Of a DNA stretch of 64,000 nucleotides, positions 1-9,436 are shown piece by piece (position 1 is the first letter of the stretch; each line of letters starts with the position of its first letter). A program made the position numbers and the translations under genes. The notes below the pieces were generated by a model. That model worked only from the letters and a program-made list of their open reading frames with translations, searched no databases and was not told the origin of the DNA. Source of the stretch: Cephalopachus bancanus (taxonomy: Eukaryota > Chordata > Mammalia > Primates > Tarsiidae); the NCBI GenBank assembly GCA_027257055.1, contig JAPVLO010000182.1:7874001-7938000 (forward strand). The letters run 5' to 3'.

Positions 1-82
1 GGATCGCCGGAGCCCAGCAGGTCGAGGCTGCTCCAGTCTGGGCAACAGAGTGAGACTTCAACTCAAAAAAAAAAAAAAGAAA
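1..82 (+). mobile_element. Alu right-monomer end, cut by the window start
   Basis: Begins inside the right monomer (ggatcgccggagcccagcag) and ends in an A-tail. Confidence 0.9.
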
Positions 83-85
83 GAG

Positions 86-384
86 CCAGACGTGGTGGAT
101 CACAGCTGTAATCCCAGCACTTTGGGAGACAGAGATGATTGAATTGCCTGAGCCCAAGGGTTCGAGACCAGCCCAGCCAACATGGTGAGACCTCATCTCT
201 ACAATAAATAAAAAAATTAGCCAGGCATGGTGGCACATGCCTGTAGTTCCAGCCATTTGGAAGGCTGAAGTGGAAGGATCACCTGAGCCCAGCAGGCCAA
301 GGCTACAGTGACCATGAGTGTGCCACTGCATTCCAGCCTGGATGACAGTGAGATTTCAACTCAAAAAAAAAAGAAAGAAAAGAA
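86..384 (+). mobile_element. Alu, full length
   Basis: Complete dimer with A-tail, directly behind the previous Alu tail in the same orientation. Confidence 0.93.
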
Positions 385-638
385 ATATGTATTTCTCAGC
401 TCTGTTCATCAAAAAGGTCTAGAGGCAGTGACAAACTAGTAGCCAGAAGCACTGCTACTGCCCATAGTGTCTTTGCCAATACCATTCATTTCCCACTAAA
501 AAGAGCCAGGGCTGTTTGAGGAAATGGTTAATTCCAGGCTGGAGTTGGAATTGTATAAAATGAGCCTGGGTCTTCTTGTCTTGTCCAAAATCCAGGAAAC
601 TTGAAGACTTTTGTGGTGATGTCAAAAAAGACACACCA

Positions 639-981
639 GCCAGGCATGGTGGCTCATGCCTGTAATCCTAGCTCTTTGGGAGGCTGACGTAGGAGGATAG
701 CATGAATCCCAGAATTTGAGGCCAGCCTGGGCAACATAGCCAGATCTCATCTCTACAAACAAAAAACAAAACAAAACAAAATTAGCCAGGCGTGGTGGCG
801 CATGCTTTGAAATGTTGGAGAAGTTTCCAAATGGACATTGAACTTTCTTATGTCAGACACTTATCAGTGCCAGCTACTTGGGAGGCGGAGGTGGAAGGAT
901 CACAGCGGGCTGAATTGTGCCACTGCACTCCAGTCTGGGTGACAGAGTGAGACCCCAATTCAAAAAATAAAATAAAATAAA
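639..981 (+). mobile_element. Alu with about 65 bases of foreign filler in the right monomer
   Basis: The left monomer is normal. At the start of the right monomer the usual cctgtagtcc is replaced by unique DNA at about 805-869, after which Alu sequence resumes at agctacttgggaggcgg. Confidence 0.85.
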
Positions 982-1051
982 AGTTGGAGTATCATATGTC
1001 AAAAACATAAAATCTAGGAGTTCATAATTATGCTTTTAAAAAAATGATCAT

Positions 1052-1348
1052 GGCCGGGCTCAGTGGCTCAGGCTGTAATCCCGTGCTTTGGGAGGCCGAG
1101 GTGAGTGAATCGCCTGAGATCGCGGGTTTGAGACCCGCCTGGGCAACTTGGTGAGACCTCATCTCTACAATAAATCGAAAAATTAGCCGGGCGTGATAGC
1201 GCGCGCCTGTAGTTCCAGCTACTTAGAAGGCTGAGGCGGAAGGATCGCCGGAGCCCGGGGGGGGGGTCAAGGCTGTGGTGGCCGGGAGCGCCCACTGCAC
1301 TCCAGTCTGGGCGACAGAGTGAGACTCCAACTCAAAAAAAAAAAAAAA
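1052..1348 (+). mobile_element. Alu, full length
   Basis: Derived strepsirrhine form with the ataaatcgaaaaattagccgg linker and a G9-10 run in the right monomer. Confidence 0.94.
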
Positions 1349-1586
1349 GCTCAATTGTCACCTTCGAAGGTTGCTGGGATCCCAACTCAGTTTTCTAAAA
1401 AGTGATAAATAAAAAGAAAAAACTCAGTGAAACATTTATTCTGTCTTTCTTGTAAATATTGTACTCAGGTTAATTAAAGAGTTGTTAAGTTATTTTAAAT
1501 AGAATAATCATAACTAATAATTTCAGGAAGAATTATTAAAATAGAAGATAACCATCATTATAACTCACAATAAAAATCAGGAATCT

Positions 1587-1892
1587 AGCCAGTTTCAATG
1601 GTTCATGCCTGTAATCCCAGCACTTTGGGAGACCAGGATGGGAGGACCACTTGAGGCCAGGAGTTGGAGACCAACTTAGGGAACATAGCAAGACCTCATC
1701 TCTACAAAATTTTTTAAATAAATTAGCTGGTTGCAGTGGTCTGCATCTGTAGTCCCAGCTACTCAGGAGGCTGAGGCAGGAGGATCGCCTGAACCCAGGA
1801 GGTTGAGGCTGTGATGAGCTGTGATTGTGCCACTGTACTCTGACCTGGGTGACAGGGTGAGATTCCGACTCAACAAATAAAAATAAAAATAA
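1587..1892 (+). mobile_element. Alu, older
   Basis: Diverged head (gccagtttcaatggttcatg), ending in an AAATA-rich tail. Confidence 0.9.
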
Positions 1893-1893
1893 T

Positions 1894-2210
1894 GCCGGGC
1901 TCAGTGGCTCAGCCTGTAATCCCGCGCCTTTGGGAGGCTGAGGTGAGTGGATTGCCTGAGCCCGTGGGTTCGAGACCCGCCTGGGCAACTTGACGAGACC
2001 TCATCTCTACAATAAATCAAAAAAATCAGCCGGGCATGGTAGCGCACACCTGTAATTCCAGCTACTTGGAAGGCTGAGGTGGAAGGATCGCTGGAGCCCA
2101 GCAGGTCGTGGCTGCAGTGGCCGGGAGCAGCCACTGCACTCCAGTCTGGGCAACAGAGTGAGACTCCAACTCAAAAAAAAATTTAAAAATTAAAAAATAA
2201 ATAAAAATAA
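1894..2210 (+). mobile_element. Alu, head-to-tail with the previous one
   Basis: Derived head gccgggctcagtggctcagcc; the tail expands into AAAT-rich sequence. Confidence 0.93.
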
Positions 2211-2940
2211 ATCTAATCTGTCACAAGAATCATTAAAATAATAAAAGAAAAAGAAATTAAAAAAGAAATTTAGGCAGCCATTAGGCTTGTTGAGAAATTT
2301 ATAATAAATGGAATAGGCCGACATTACTTGACCTACTAATCGACCTCCAATAAAGGAGGACAACTGAACATTGTGTCCCCCTGATTCGAGGTAATAGAAA
2401 GTTCAGAAGACAACCTTTGAAGTATTCATTAAAGAATACGAATCAGGCCAGGAGCGATGGCTCATGCCTATAATCCCAGCACTTTGGGAGACTGAGGCAA
2501 GAAGACTGCCTGAGCCCAAGGGTTCAAGACCAGTTGCCTGGGCAACTTGGTGAGACCTCATCTCGACAATAAATCAAAAAATTAGCCAGGCATTGTGATG
2601 TATGCCTGTAGTTCCAACTACTTGGAAGGCTGAGGTGAGAGGATCACCTGAGTCCAGCAGATCAAGGCTACGGTGGCCTGGGTGACAGAGTGAGACTCTG
2701 ACTCAAAAAAAAAGAACCAGGATCTAGTTGTCATGGTTTGTGTGAGCCTAAGGCAGACTCTGAGACTAGGGTTTCCGATAAACAACTGATGTGGGCCAGG
2801 TGCAGTGGCTATCACCTGTAATCCCAGCACTTTGGGAGGCAGAGGAAGAAGATTGTCTGAGCCCAGGGGTTCGAGACCAACCTGGGCAACTTGGCGAGAC
2901 CTCATCTCTATAATCAAAAAATCAGCTATACGTGATGGTG
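2211..2940 (+). repeat. Direct duplication, copy A (interrupted by an Alu at 2446-2713)
   Basis: 2211-2445 and 2714-2940 align with 4308-4785. Shared unique words include attaaaataataaaag, taggcagcc(a/g)ttaggcttgtt and ggacaactgaacat(t/c)gtgtc, and both copies carry the same following Alu with the same small linker deletion. The Alu between the two parts is absent from copy B. Confidence 0.85.
2446..2713 (+). mobile_element. Alu inserted into duplication copy A
   Basis: Full dimer lacking part of the right-monomer end. Absent from the paralogous site near 4545, so it inserted after the duplication. Confidence 0.9.
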
Positions 2941-2992
2941 CGTGCCTACGGTTCCAACTACTTGGAAGACTGAGGTGGGAGGTTCACCTGAG
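2794..2992 (+). mobile_element. Alu, 3' truncated, shared by both duplication copies
   Basis: Left monomer and the start of the right monomer, with the diagnostic linker tctataatcaaaaaatcag also found in the partner at 4635. Confidence 0.85.
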
Positions 2993-3034
2993 AAGGGGAA
3001 GGAGAAGAGAGACAAAGAATGGAGCAGGAGGGGC

Positions 3035-3245
3035 ACATCAGACCACAGGTTTCAGTCCTGGCTCTGCTGCTTTCTGGCTGAATTACCCCACGCAAGTTAC
3101 TCAAACGCTCTGTGCCTCAGTTTATTCATCTACAAAGTAGGCTAATAACAGTTCTTAATTCATTAGAATGGGGTAAGGACTCAGTGAGTTACCATCAGTA
3201 AAGTGCTTAGAACAGTGTTCGGTAAATATTAGCTGTGATAACTCC
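3035..3245 (+). repeat. MIR SINE
   Basis: Diverged MIR: cagtcctggctctgctgc, then acgcaagttactcaaacgc, ctgtgcctcagtttattc and the tail agtgcttagaacagtg. Confidence 0.8.
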
Positions 3246-3916
3246 ATCAAAGCATGAATTCCCATTTATGATCTCCAGGGGATGCTAGGCTAGGGGGTGG
3301 GGTTAGTTGAGAACAGGGCAGTTCTCTCTGAAAACTTGTGGTCGGGAATGGAGTTCAAGGGAAGCGTGGTCCCAGGAGGAGGAACATACAGGATGTTTTC
3401 GAGAGAAGGTTTGACTTCCTAGGTGCATTCGCGACCAGGAAAGAGGTGGCAATAAACTGCAAATGGCAATTCAGACGCACAGTGCAGGTGGGAAGGGAGT
3501 GAAGCAAAGCCCAAAGCTTTCCCAGGGTCAGCCGGGGACACCACCTGGGGAGGATGTGGGTGGGGATGCTGACCTTTCATTCTTTCCACCTTGCCATGGG
3601 GACCCAAGGTACTGGAACAGGAAGCCTCAGGGGTGGCGCACACACATGACGGAAGACCTATTAATGGGCCCCTGATGGTGACTGGACAACGCAAATGTCC
3701 ATGAGAGAGGCTGGCTATGCATCTAGCAGCTCTCAAAGAAGATGAGCTGTGTGCAAATTTCAAAGAGCTGAAGCTGTATCTTCCTGCCTCAACCCAAGCC
3801 TCGGAAACCGAAGAAGGCATTACGGCCCCGCCCTAGAAAAGAGGTTTATGTTTGAGTTCCTCTCCAGTAGCCTCAGAACACTTAGCCGAAGTGAGGATGA
3901 GCAGCATCTGCCGCAA
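3246..3916. other. Unique intergenic sequence
   Basis: No gene or repeat recognised. Short open frames on both strands show no family resemblance. Confidence 0.5.
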
Positions 3917-3953
3917 GAAAGAAAGAAAGGCAGAAAGAAAGGCAGAAAGAAGG

Positions 3954-4008
<55 letters not shown>

Positions 4009-4012
4009 GGAA

Positions 4013-4086
<74 letters not shown>

Positions 4087-4090
4087 GGAA

Positions 4091-4156
<66 letters not shown>

Positions 4157-4167
4157 AAAAGAAAGAA
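3917..4167 (+). repeat. Composite GA / GGAA / GAAA microsatellite
   Basis: About 250 bases of pure purine. A block of (GA)n, aaaggaaggaaggaag and (GAAA)n occurs twice in tandem with a period near 79 bases (GGAA islands at about 4002 and 4081). Open frames across it are low-complexity artefacts. Confidence 0.97.
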
Positions 4168-4300
4168 CTAAGCATGCAGGTGGCAGAGCTAGGACCTAAA
4201 ACCAGCTCTTCCAACTGAGAATCCAAACTTCTATCCATCTACCATGGTGCTCTCTCTACACATCCCAAGCTGCTGAGAGCCCTGTACCCTTCAGGTCCAG
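4168..4300 (-). repeat. Inverted duplication, left copy
   Basis: Reverse complement of about 6085-6231: the words tggatagaag(t/c)ttggatt and ctcagttggaagagctggtt match closely and extend beyond the MIR into unique DNA. Its outer edge runs into the GA/GAAA microsatellite, which sits where the partner has a short ttctttctttctttg. Confidence 0.85.
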
Positions 4301-4307
4301 GACAGAC

Positions 4308-4785
4308 CAAATCTCTTCTCACAGGAATAGTTAAAATAATAAAAGAAAAAATAAATAAAAAGAAAAATAAGAAATCTAGGCAGCCGTTAGGCTTGTTAGG
4401 AAATTCCTAAGAAATGGAACAGGCTGACGTTACTTGAACCCACTAATTGATCTTGACTCCAATAAAGTAGGACAACTGAACATCGTGTCCCCCTGATTCC
4501 AGGTAATAGAAAGTCAACAAAACAACCTTTGACATACTCATTAAAGAATATGACCCAGAATCTAGTTGTCGTGGTTTGTGTGAGCCTAGAGGCAGACTCT
4601 GAGACCAGAATTCCCTGTAAATAGTTGGTGTGGGCTGGGCGTGGTGGTTCACATCTGTAATTCCAGCACTTTGGGAGGTGGAGGTGAGAGGACTGTCTGA
4701 GCCCAGGGCTTTGAAAGCAGCCTGGGCAACTTGGCGAGACCTCGTCTCTACAGTCAAAAAATTAGCTACGCGTGGTGGCGCATGC
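4308..4785 (+). repeat. Direct duplication, copy B
   Basis: Partner of 2211-2940 and lacking the Alu present there. The shared downstream Alu is cut off near 4790. Clear divergence between copies indicates an old event. Confidence 0.85.
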
Positions 4786-4790
4786 CTGTA
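4635..4790 (+). mobile_element. Alu, 3' truncated copy in duplication copy B
   Basis: Paralogue of the Alu at 2794; it breaks off at gcatgcctgtag. Confidence 0.85.
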
Positions 4791-4970
4791 GGGTGGTTGG
4801 GGCTCCTTGCCGCCCTCAGAGCTCCTAGCAGGGTAGAATTCCCTGAGAGTTCTCCCCACTGACTATAGGATGGAGGATTGGGTTTGCTAGGTTCGGGGGT
4901 GACATCTTGCCAATACTCTCCAAGTAGCAGCCTGGACCCTGGGGAAGAATTCTCAGGGGCCAGGAAGTGA

Positions 4971-5545
4971 TTTTTTTTTTTTTAAAGATAAAACAAGTCA
5001 AATTGATTAGAGTTGTCCACAGTCAGCAATGGTGATCTTCTTGCTGGTCTTGCCATTCTTGGACCCAAAGCCCTCCATGGCTTATACAACATTCATGCCC
5101 TCTTTCACCTTGCCAAAAACCACATGCTTGCCATCCAACCATTCAGTCTTAGTAGTGCAGATGAAAAACTGGGAACCGTTTGTGCTGGGTCCAGCATTTG
5201 CCATGGACAAGATGCCGGGACCTGTATGCTTCAAGATGAAGTTCTCATCATCAAATTCCTCCCCATAGATGGACTTGCCACCAGTGCCATTATGGCGTGT
5301 AAAGTCACCACCCTGGCACATAAACCCCGGAATAATTCTGTGAAAGCAGGAACCCTTATAACCGAATCCTTTCTCTCCAGTACTCAGAGCACGAAAGTTT
5401 TCTGCTGTCTTTGGAACTTTGTCTGCAAACAGCTTGAAGGAGACGCGGCCCAAGGGCTGCCGTCGACGGCGATGTCAAAGAACACGGTGGGGTTGACCAT
5501 GGCTGATGGGAAAAGGCTCAAGGCAGTGGCATCTGCAAAGCCGAT
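4971..5545 (-). pseudogene. PPIA: PPIA (cyclophilin A) processed pseudogene
   Basis: Intronless minus-strand copy of PPIA. The former start codon is at 5500-5498 and the former end at 5009-5007. Residues recognisable as cyclophilin A include [35 protein letters not shown] and [18 protein letters not shown]. It is dead: a one-base deletion near 5460 breaks the frame at about codon 15, and a TAA at 5084-5082 replaces the Glu codon after GMNVV. It has a poly(A) tract (T run 4971-4983 on plus) and part of the 5' UTR. Its upstream end abuts the A-tail of a minus-strand Alu, and the matching target-site duplications lie outside both, at 4961-4978 and 6012-6029, so it looks like the 3' half of a chimeric retrocopy. 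Confidence 0.95.
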
Positions 5546-5721
5546 TTTTTTTTTTATATATAATCTTCTTGTTGAGTCAGAGTCTCACTCTGTCGCCCAG
5601 GCTGGAGGGCAGTGACACGCTCACGGCCACCGCGGCCTTGACCTGCCAGGCTCAGTCGATCCTTCCACCTCAGCCTTCCAAGTAGCTGGAACCACAGGCG
5701 TGTAACCACCATGCCTAGCTA
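5546..5721 (-). mobile_element. Alu right monomer, part of an Alu trimer joined to PPIA
   Basis: Only a right monomer with its A-tail (T run on plus), placed between the PPIA copy and the next Alu. Confidence 0.85.
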
Positions 5722-6011
5722 ATTTTTTTTTTTTTTGAGTTGGAGTCTCACTCTGTCAGACTGGAGTGCAGTGGCCGCTCCTGGCCGCCGCAGCCTCGAC
5801 CTGCTGGGCTCCAGCGATCCTTCCGCCTCAGCCTTCCAAGTCACTGGAACTACAGGCGCACGCTACCACGCCCAGCTAATTTTTCATTTATTGTAGAGAC
5901 GAGGTCTCGCCAAGTTGCCCAGGTGGGTGTCGAACCCGCCGGCTCAGGCAATCCACTCACCTCGGCCTCCCAAAGTGCTGGGATGACAGGCATGAGCCAC
6001 TGCGCCCAGTT
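5722..6011 (-). mobile_element. Alu dimer, head end of the Alu-PPIA chimera
   Basis: Full dimer whose head (ctgggcgcagtgg on minus) directly abuts the target duplication at 6012. Confidence 0.9.
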
Positions 6012-6084
6012 CAGGAAGTGATTTTTTTTCTGCTCCTGATTTTGCTTCCTTCCACCTTCCACCCCAAATGGGCCATGTTCATCT

Positions 6085-6231
6085 GCCCTGGACTTGAGTG
6101 CTACACAAACTCCCAGCAGCTTGAGAATGTGTAGAGAGAGTACCATGGTAGGATGGATAGAAGCTTGGATTCTCAGTTGGAAGAGCTGGTTTCAAGTCCT
6201 ATCTCTACCACCTACACACTTAGTTCTTTCT
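6085..6231 (+). repeat. Inverted duplication, right copy
   Basis: Partner of 4168-4300. It overlaps the 5' part of the MIR at 6165 and keeps a short, unexpanded CTTT tract where the partner has a 250-base microsatellite. Confidence 0.85.
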
Positions 6232-6312
6232 TTCTTTGTTTACCTTGGGCAAGTTGGTTAACCTCTCTGAGCCTCTGTTTTTTTTGTCTGTAAAACGGGA
6301 AGAAGAAGAATA
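6165..6312 (+). repeat. MIR SINE
   Basis: Shows caagtcctatctctaccacc, ttgggcaagttggttaacc and tctctgagcctctg. Its 5' part is duplicated in inverted orientation at 4168-4300. Confidence 0.8.
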
Positions 6313-6395
6313 ATCTTGACAATAAAAGGCTGTTGTGAGATCAAGGGAGATAGTAGAAAGGCAGAGAAACTCTTTTCTTTTTCTTTCTTTCTTTT

Positions 6396-6507
6396 TTCTT
6401 CTCTGAGGTGGGTCTCACTCTGTCACCCAGGCTGGACTTCAGGTGATCCTTCTGCCTCCGCCTCTCAAAGTGCTGGGATTACAGCCGTGAGCCACCGTGC
6501 CAGCCTA
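6396..6507 (-). mobile_element. Alu, internally deleted (monomer-like)
   Basis: Right-monomer start and left-monomer end fused (tctcactctgtcacccaggc next to ctcaaagtgctgggattaca), behind a CTTT-rich tract. Confidence 0.75.
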
Positions 6508-6629
6508 TTTTCAAAATTCAGTTTCATGCAGAACTCCAATATATATCACAGTAAGATGGTATTTTATATGACCAAATTTATTTTATAAGCTAAGATTTAC
6601 ATGTTAAAATTTACAACTCCCCTTAGCTG

Positions 6630-7135
6630 CGTTTTTGCTTCTTAAGTTCCAGTGAAGTTCCAGTTATCACTGTCAACTGTGGTCTGAAAATATTAAATGG
6701 AAAATTCCAGAAATAAACAATTCATAAGTTTTAAACTGCGCACGGTTCTGAGTAGCAGGATGAAATCTCGTGCCTTCCTGCTCTGTCTCCCCTCCCTGCA
6801 GCCTCTGTCCCCGGGATAGAATTATCTCTTTGACCAATGTATCCACCTGTCTACACTACCCGCTACTTAGTAGCCATCTGTTTTATCAGGTAGACAGTGC
6901 TTGTGATCATATAACCCTTATTTTGCCTAATAATGGCCCCAAAGCAAAACAGTGGCGATGCCAGAAATTCAGGATATGCCAAAGAGAAGCTGTAAAGTGC
7001 TTTATTTACACCAAAAGGCGAAAGTTCTCAACTTAATAAGGAAAGAAAAAATATGGAATGTGAGATTGCTGAAGAGCTGCTGCGTTAACACACTACACTG
7101 CAATAATCAAGAGGTTGCTCTGATGAACGGAAAAT
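6630..7135 (+). mobile_element. Tigger-type (pogo/Tc1-mariner) DNA transposon fossil with transposase N-terminus
   Basis: Starts with unique-looking DNA containing ccagttatcactgtcaactg and then a degraded open frame near 6950-7070. The frame reads DMPKRSCKVLYL and KAKVLNLIRKEK, matching the CENP-B-like DNA-binding start of Tigger transposases (known form MPKRSRKVLPL...KVKVLDLIRKEK). The frame is soon lost, and an Alu is inserted at its 3' side with a clean target duplication. Not functional. Confidence 0.8.
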
Positions 7136-7140
7136 GTTGA

Positions 7141-7422
7141 GGCTGGGCACGGTGTCTCACACCTGTAATCCCAGCACTTAGGGAGGCAGAGGCGTGAGGA
7201 TTGCCTGAGTCCAGGAGTTCGAGACCAGCCTGGGCAACTTGGCCAGACCTCGTCTCTACAATCAATCAAAAAATTAACTGGGTATGGTGGCGCGTGCCTG
7301 TGGTTCCAGCTACTTGGAAGGCTGAGGCGGAAGGATTGCCTGAGTCCAGCAGGGCAAGGTTGCGGTGGCCGTGAGCGTACCACAGCACTGGGTGACAGCG
7401 AGACTCCAACTCAAAAAAAAAA
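7141..7422 (+). mobile_element. Alu inserted in the Tigger fossil
   Basis: Perfect 12-base target duplication ggaaaatgttga at 7129-7140 and 7423-7434. Confidence 0.95.
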
Positions 7423-7581
7423 GGAAAATGTTGAAACTGAGATGTTGAATGATGGCTGCCATCTCACATATTCTGTTTAATTCTGAATCTTATTTGGGTT
7501 GCTCAGAACAAAAGTCCTGACTCCACAAATCGGTAGCTGTAAATTGTAGCAGTGTTTATTTTATTTATTTTTATTTATTTT

Positions 7582-8172
7582 GAGTAGGAGTCACTCTGTT
7601 GCCTAGGCTGGAGTGCAGCCTCAAGAGCCTCAACCTGCTAGGCTCAGGCGATCCTTCCGCCTCAGCCTTCCAAGTAACTGGAACACAGGCATGTGCCACC
7701 ACATCCAGCTAATTTTTTTATTTTTATTTTTTATTTTATTTATTTATTTATTTTTTTGAGTTGGATTCTCACTCTGTCGCCCAGACTGGAGTGCAGCGGC
7801 CGCTCCCGGCCACCGCAGCCTCGACCTGCTGGGCTCCGGCGATCCTTCCGCCTCAGCCTTCCAACTAGCTGGAACTACAGGCGCACGCTACCACGCCCGG
7901 CTAATTTTTGACTTATTGTAGAGATGAGGTCTCACCAAGTTGCCCAGATGGGTCTCGAACCCGCGGGCTCAGGCAACCCATTCACCTCAGCCTCCCAAAG
8001 TGCTGGGATTGCCGGCTGAGCCACCGAGCCCAGCTGCTAATTTTTTAATTGATTGTAGAGATGAGATCTCGCCAAGTTGCCTAAGCTTGTCTTTAATCCC
8101 TGGGCTCATGCAATCCTCTGGCCTCTGCCTCCCAAAGTGCTGGGATGGTAGGCGTGAGCCACTGCGCCTGGC
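7582..8172 (-). mobile_element. Outer Alu split by another Alu in its central linker
   Basis: Right monomer 7582-7712 and left monomer 8038-8172 belong to one older Alu; the inner element fills the A-rich linker between them. Confidence 0.88.
7755..8033 (-). mobile_element. Young Alu nested in the Alu at 7582-8172
   Basis: Full derived dimer; the linker sequence gctaatttttt repeats on both sides as the target duplication. Confidence 0.92.
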
Positions 8173-8200
8173 AGTAGCAGTGTTTAAAACCCTGCAACCT

Positions 8201-8307
8201 GTGCTCGCTTAGGCAGCACATACACTAAAATTGAAACGATACAGAGAAGATGAGCAAGACCCCTGCGCAAGGATGACACGCAAATTCACGAAGCGTTTCA
8301 TATTTTT
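8201..8307 (+). pseudogene. RNU6 pseudogene: U6 snRNA retropseudogene
   Basis: Near full-length U6 copy, starting gtgctcgctt and ending in a T run. The ACAGAGA box (gatacagagaag) and the tgcgcaaggatgacacgc stretch are preserved. Changes include cttcgg to cttagg in the 5' stem-loop and altered bases in the ttagcatgg segment. No proximal sequence element or TATA box is visible upstream, an A-rich tail follows, and the flanks repeat aaaccctgcaa / aaaccctctgcaa, all pointing to L1-mediated retroposition. Confidence 0.93.
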
Positions 8308-8444
8308 TAAAACAAAAACAGACAAAAACCCTCTGCAATTTTAGGATCCTCTTTAATGATCTTCATTCTGGAAGTTTCAAAGAAGAAAAGTGGGGATTTT
8401 CCTCCAAAACAGAACCAGTAACAGTTTCCAAGGCAGCTCAAACT

Positions 8445-8744
8445 GTTTATTTTTATTTTATTTTATTTTTTGAGTGGGAGTCTCACTCTGTCGCCCAGAC
8501 TGGAGGGCAGTGGCCGCTCCCGGCCACCGCAGCCTCGACCTGCTGGGCTCCGGCGATCCTTCCGCCTCAGCCTTCCCAGTAGCCGGAATTACAGGCATGC
8601 GCTACCATGCCCGGCTGATTTTTTGATTTATTGTAGAGATGAGGTCTTGCTGCCCAGGCGGGTATCCAACCTGCGGGCTCAGGCAATCCACTCACCTCAG
8701 CCTCCCAAAGGCGCGGGATTACAGGCTGAGCCACCGAGCCCAGC
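8445..8744 (-). mobile_element. Alu of the young short-left-monomer type
   Basis: Carries the gaggtcttgctgcccagg deletion form and caaaggcgcgggattacagg. Confidence 0.94.
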
Positions 8745-9129
8745 TCAAACTATTTATTTTAACATAAGATAAACTCTACTGACAATAAATGTTAACCACC
8801 TAAAAGACAATATCATCCCAATGTGCTGTGTGTTAACTTATTATGTCATGGAACAACGTGCTCCAATCAAATATGCTTCTCACCTTGCAGGACTGTGGAG
8901 AGAATTTCACAAAACCATCTATGTGGAACACCCAGTGCTGAACCTCCAAAATTATCACTTACATTTGAACATAATATACCTCAGCCAAATACAAAACCTT
9001 CAAAATATGCTAGCAGGTACCTGAGTAGGAGAAGAAGAAATTGTGAGGATGTGTTTAAGTGGACTCTTGTTACTCTGTAATAACTGTAGGAACCCAATTA
9101 ATAGTAGCTATTATTATTTAACTTTCAAG
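8745..9129. other. Unassigned sequence with two overlapping short open frames
   Basis: Frames at 8821-9024 and 8823-9080 overlap and read protein-like in places (GTPSAEPPKLSLTFEH), but no family was recognised. It could be a decayed retrocopy or DNA transposon piece. Confidence 0.3.
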
Positions 9130-9139
9130 AGTTGAAAGG

Positions 9140-9435
9140 AGCCTGGTGTAGTGGCTCACGCCTATAATCCCAGCACTTTGGGAGGCCGAGATGGAAGAAC
9201 TGCCTGAACCCAACAGTTCAAGACCAGCCTGGGCAACATGGAGGGCCGATGTCTCTACAACAAATTTAAAAGTTAGCCTGGTGTAGTGGCATGCACCTGT
9301 AGTCCCAGCTACTCAGGAAGCTGAGGCGGAAGGATCGCCTGAGCCCAGCAGGTGGAGGCTGTGGTAGCTGTGATCGTGCCACTGAACTCCAGCATGGGCG
9401 ACAGAGTGAGACTCCACCTCAAAAAAAAAAAAAAA
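9140..9435 (+). mobile_element. Alu, full length
   Basis: Target duplication agttgaaagg at 9130 and 9436. Confidence 0.94.
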
Positions 9436-9436
9436 A

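Noticed and set aside
1536..1988. Many 60-150 codon frames with phrases such as [21 protein letters not shown]
   Set aside because: These are translations of Alu elements and recur throughout the window; not genes.
3749..4238. Lys/Glu/Arg-rich and Ser/Phe/Leu-rich frames
   Set aside because: Translations of the GA/GAAA microsatellite.
5082..5453. Intact-looking 123-codon cyclophilin frame
   Set aside because: Intronless, frameshifted upstream and stopped early, with poly(A) tail: a PPIA processed pseudogene.
6952..7140. Active Tigger transposase
   Set aside because: Only the N-terminal few dozen residues survive and the catalytic domain is absent.
8201..8307. Functional U6 snRNA gene
   Set aside because: Substitutions in the 5' stem-loop and central region, no upstream snRNA promoter elements, A-rich tail and flanking repeats.
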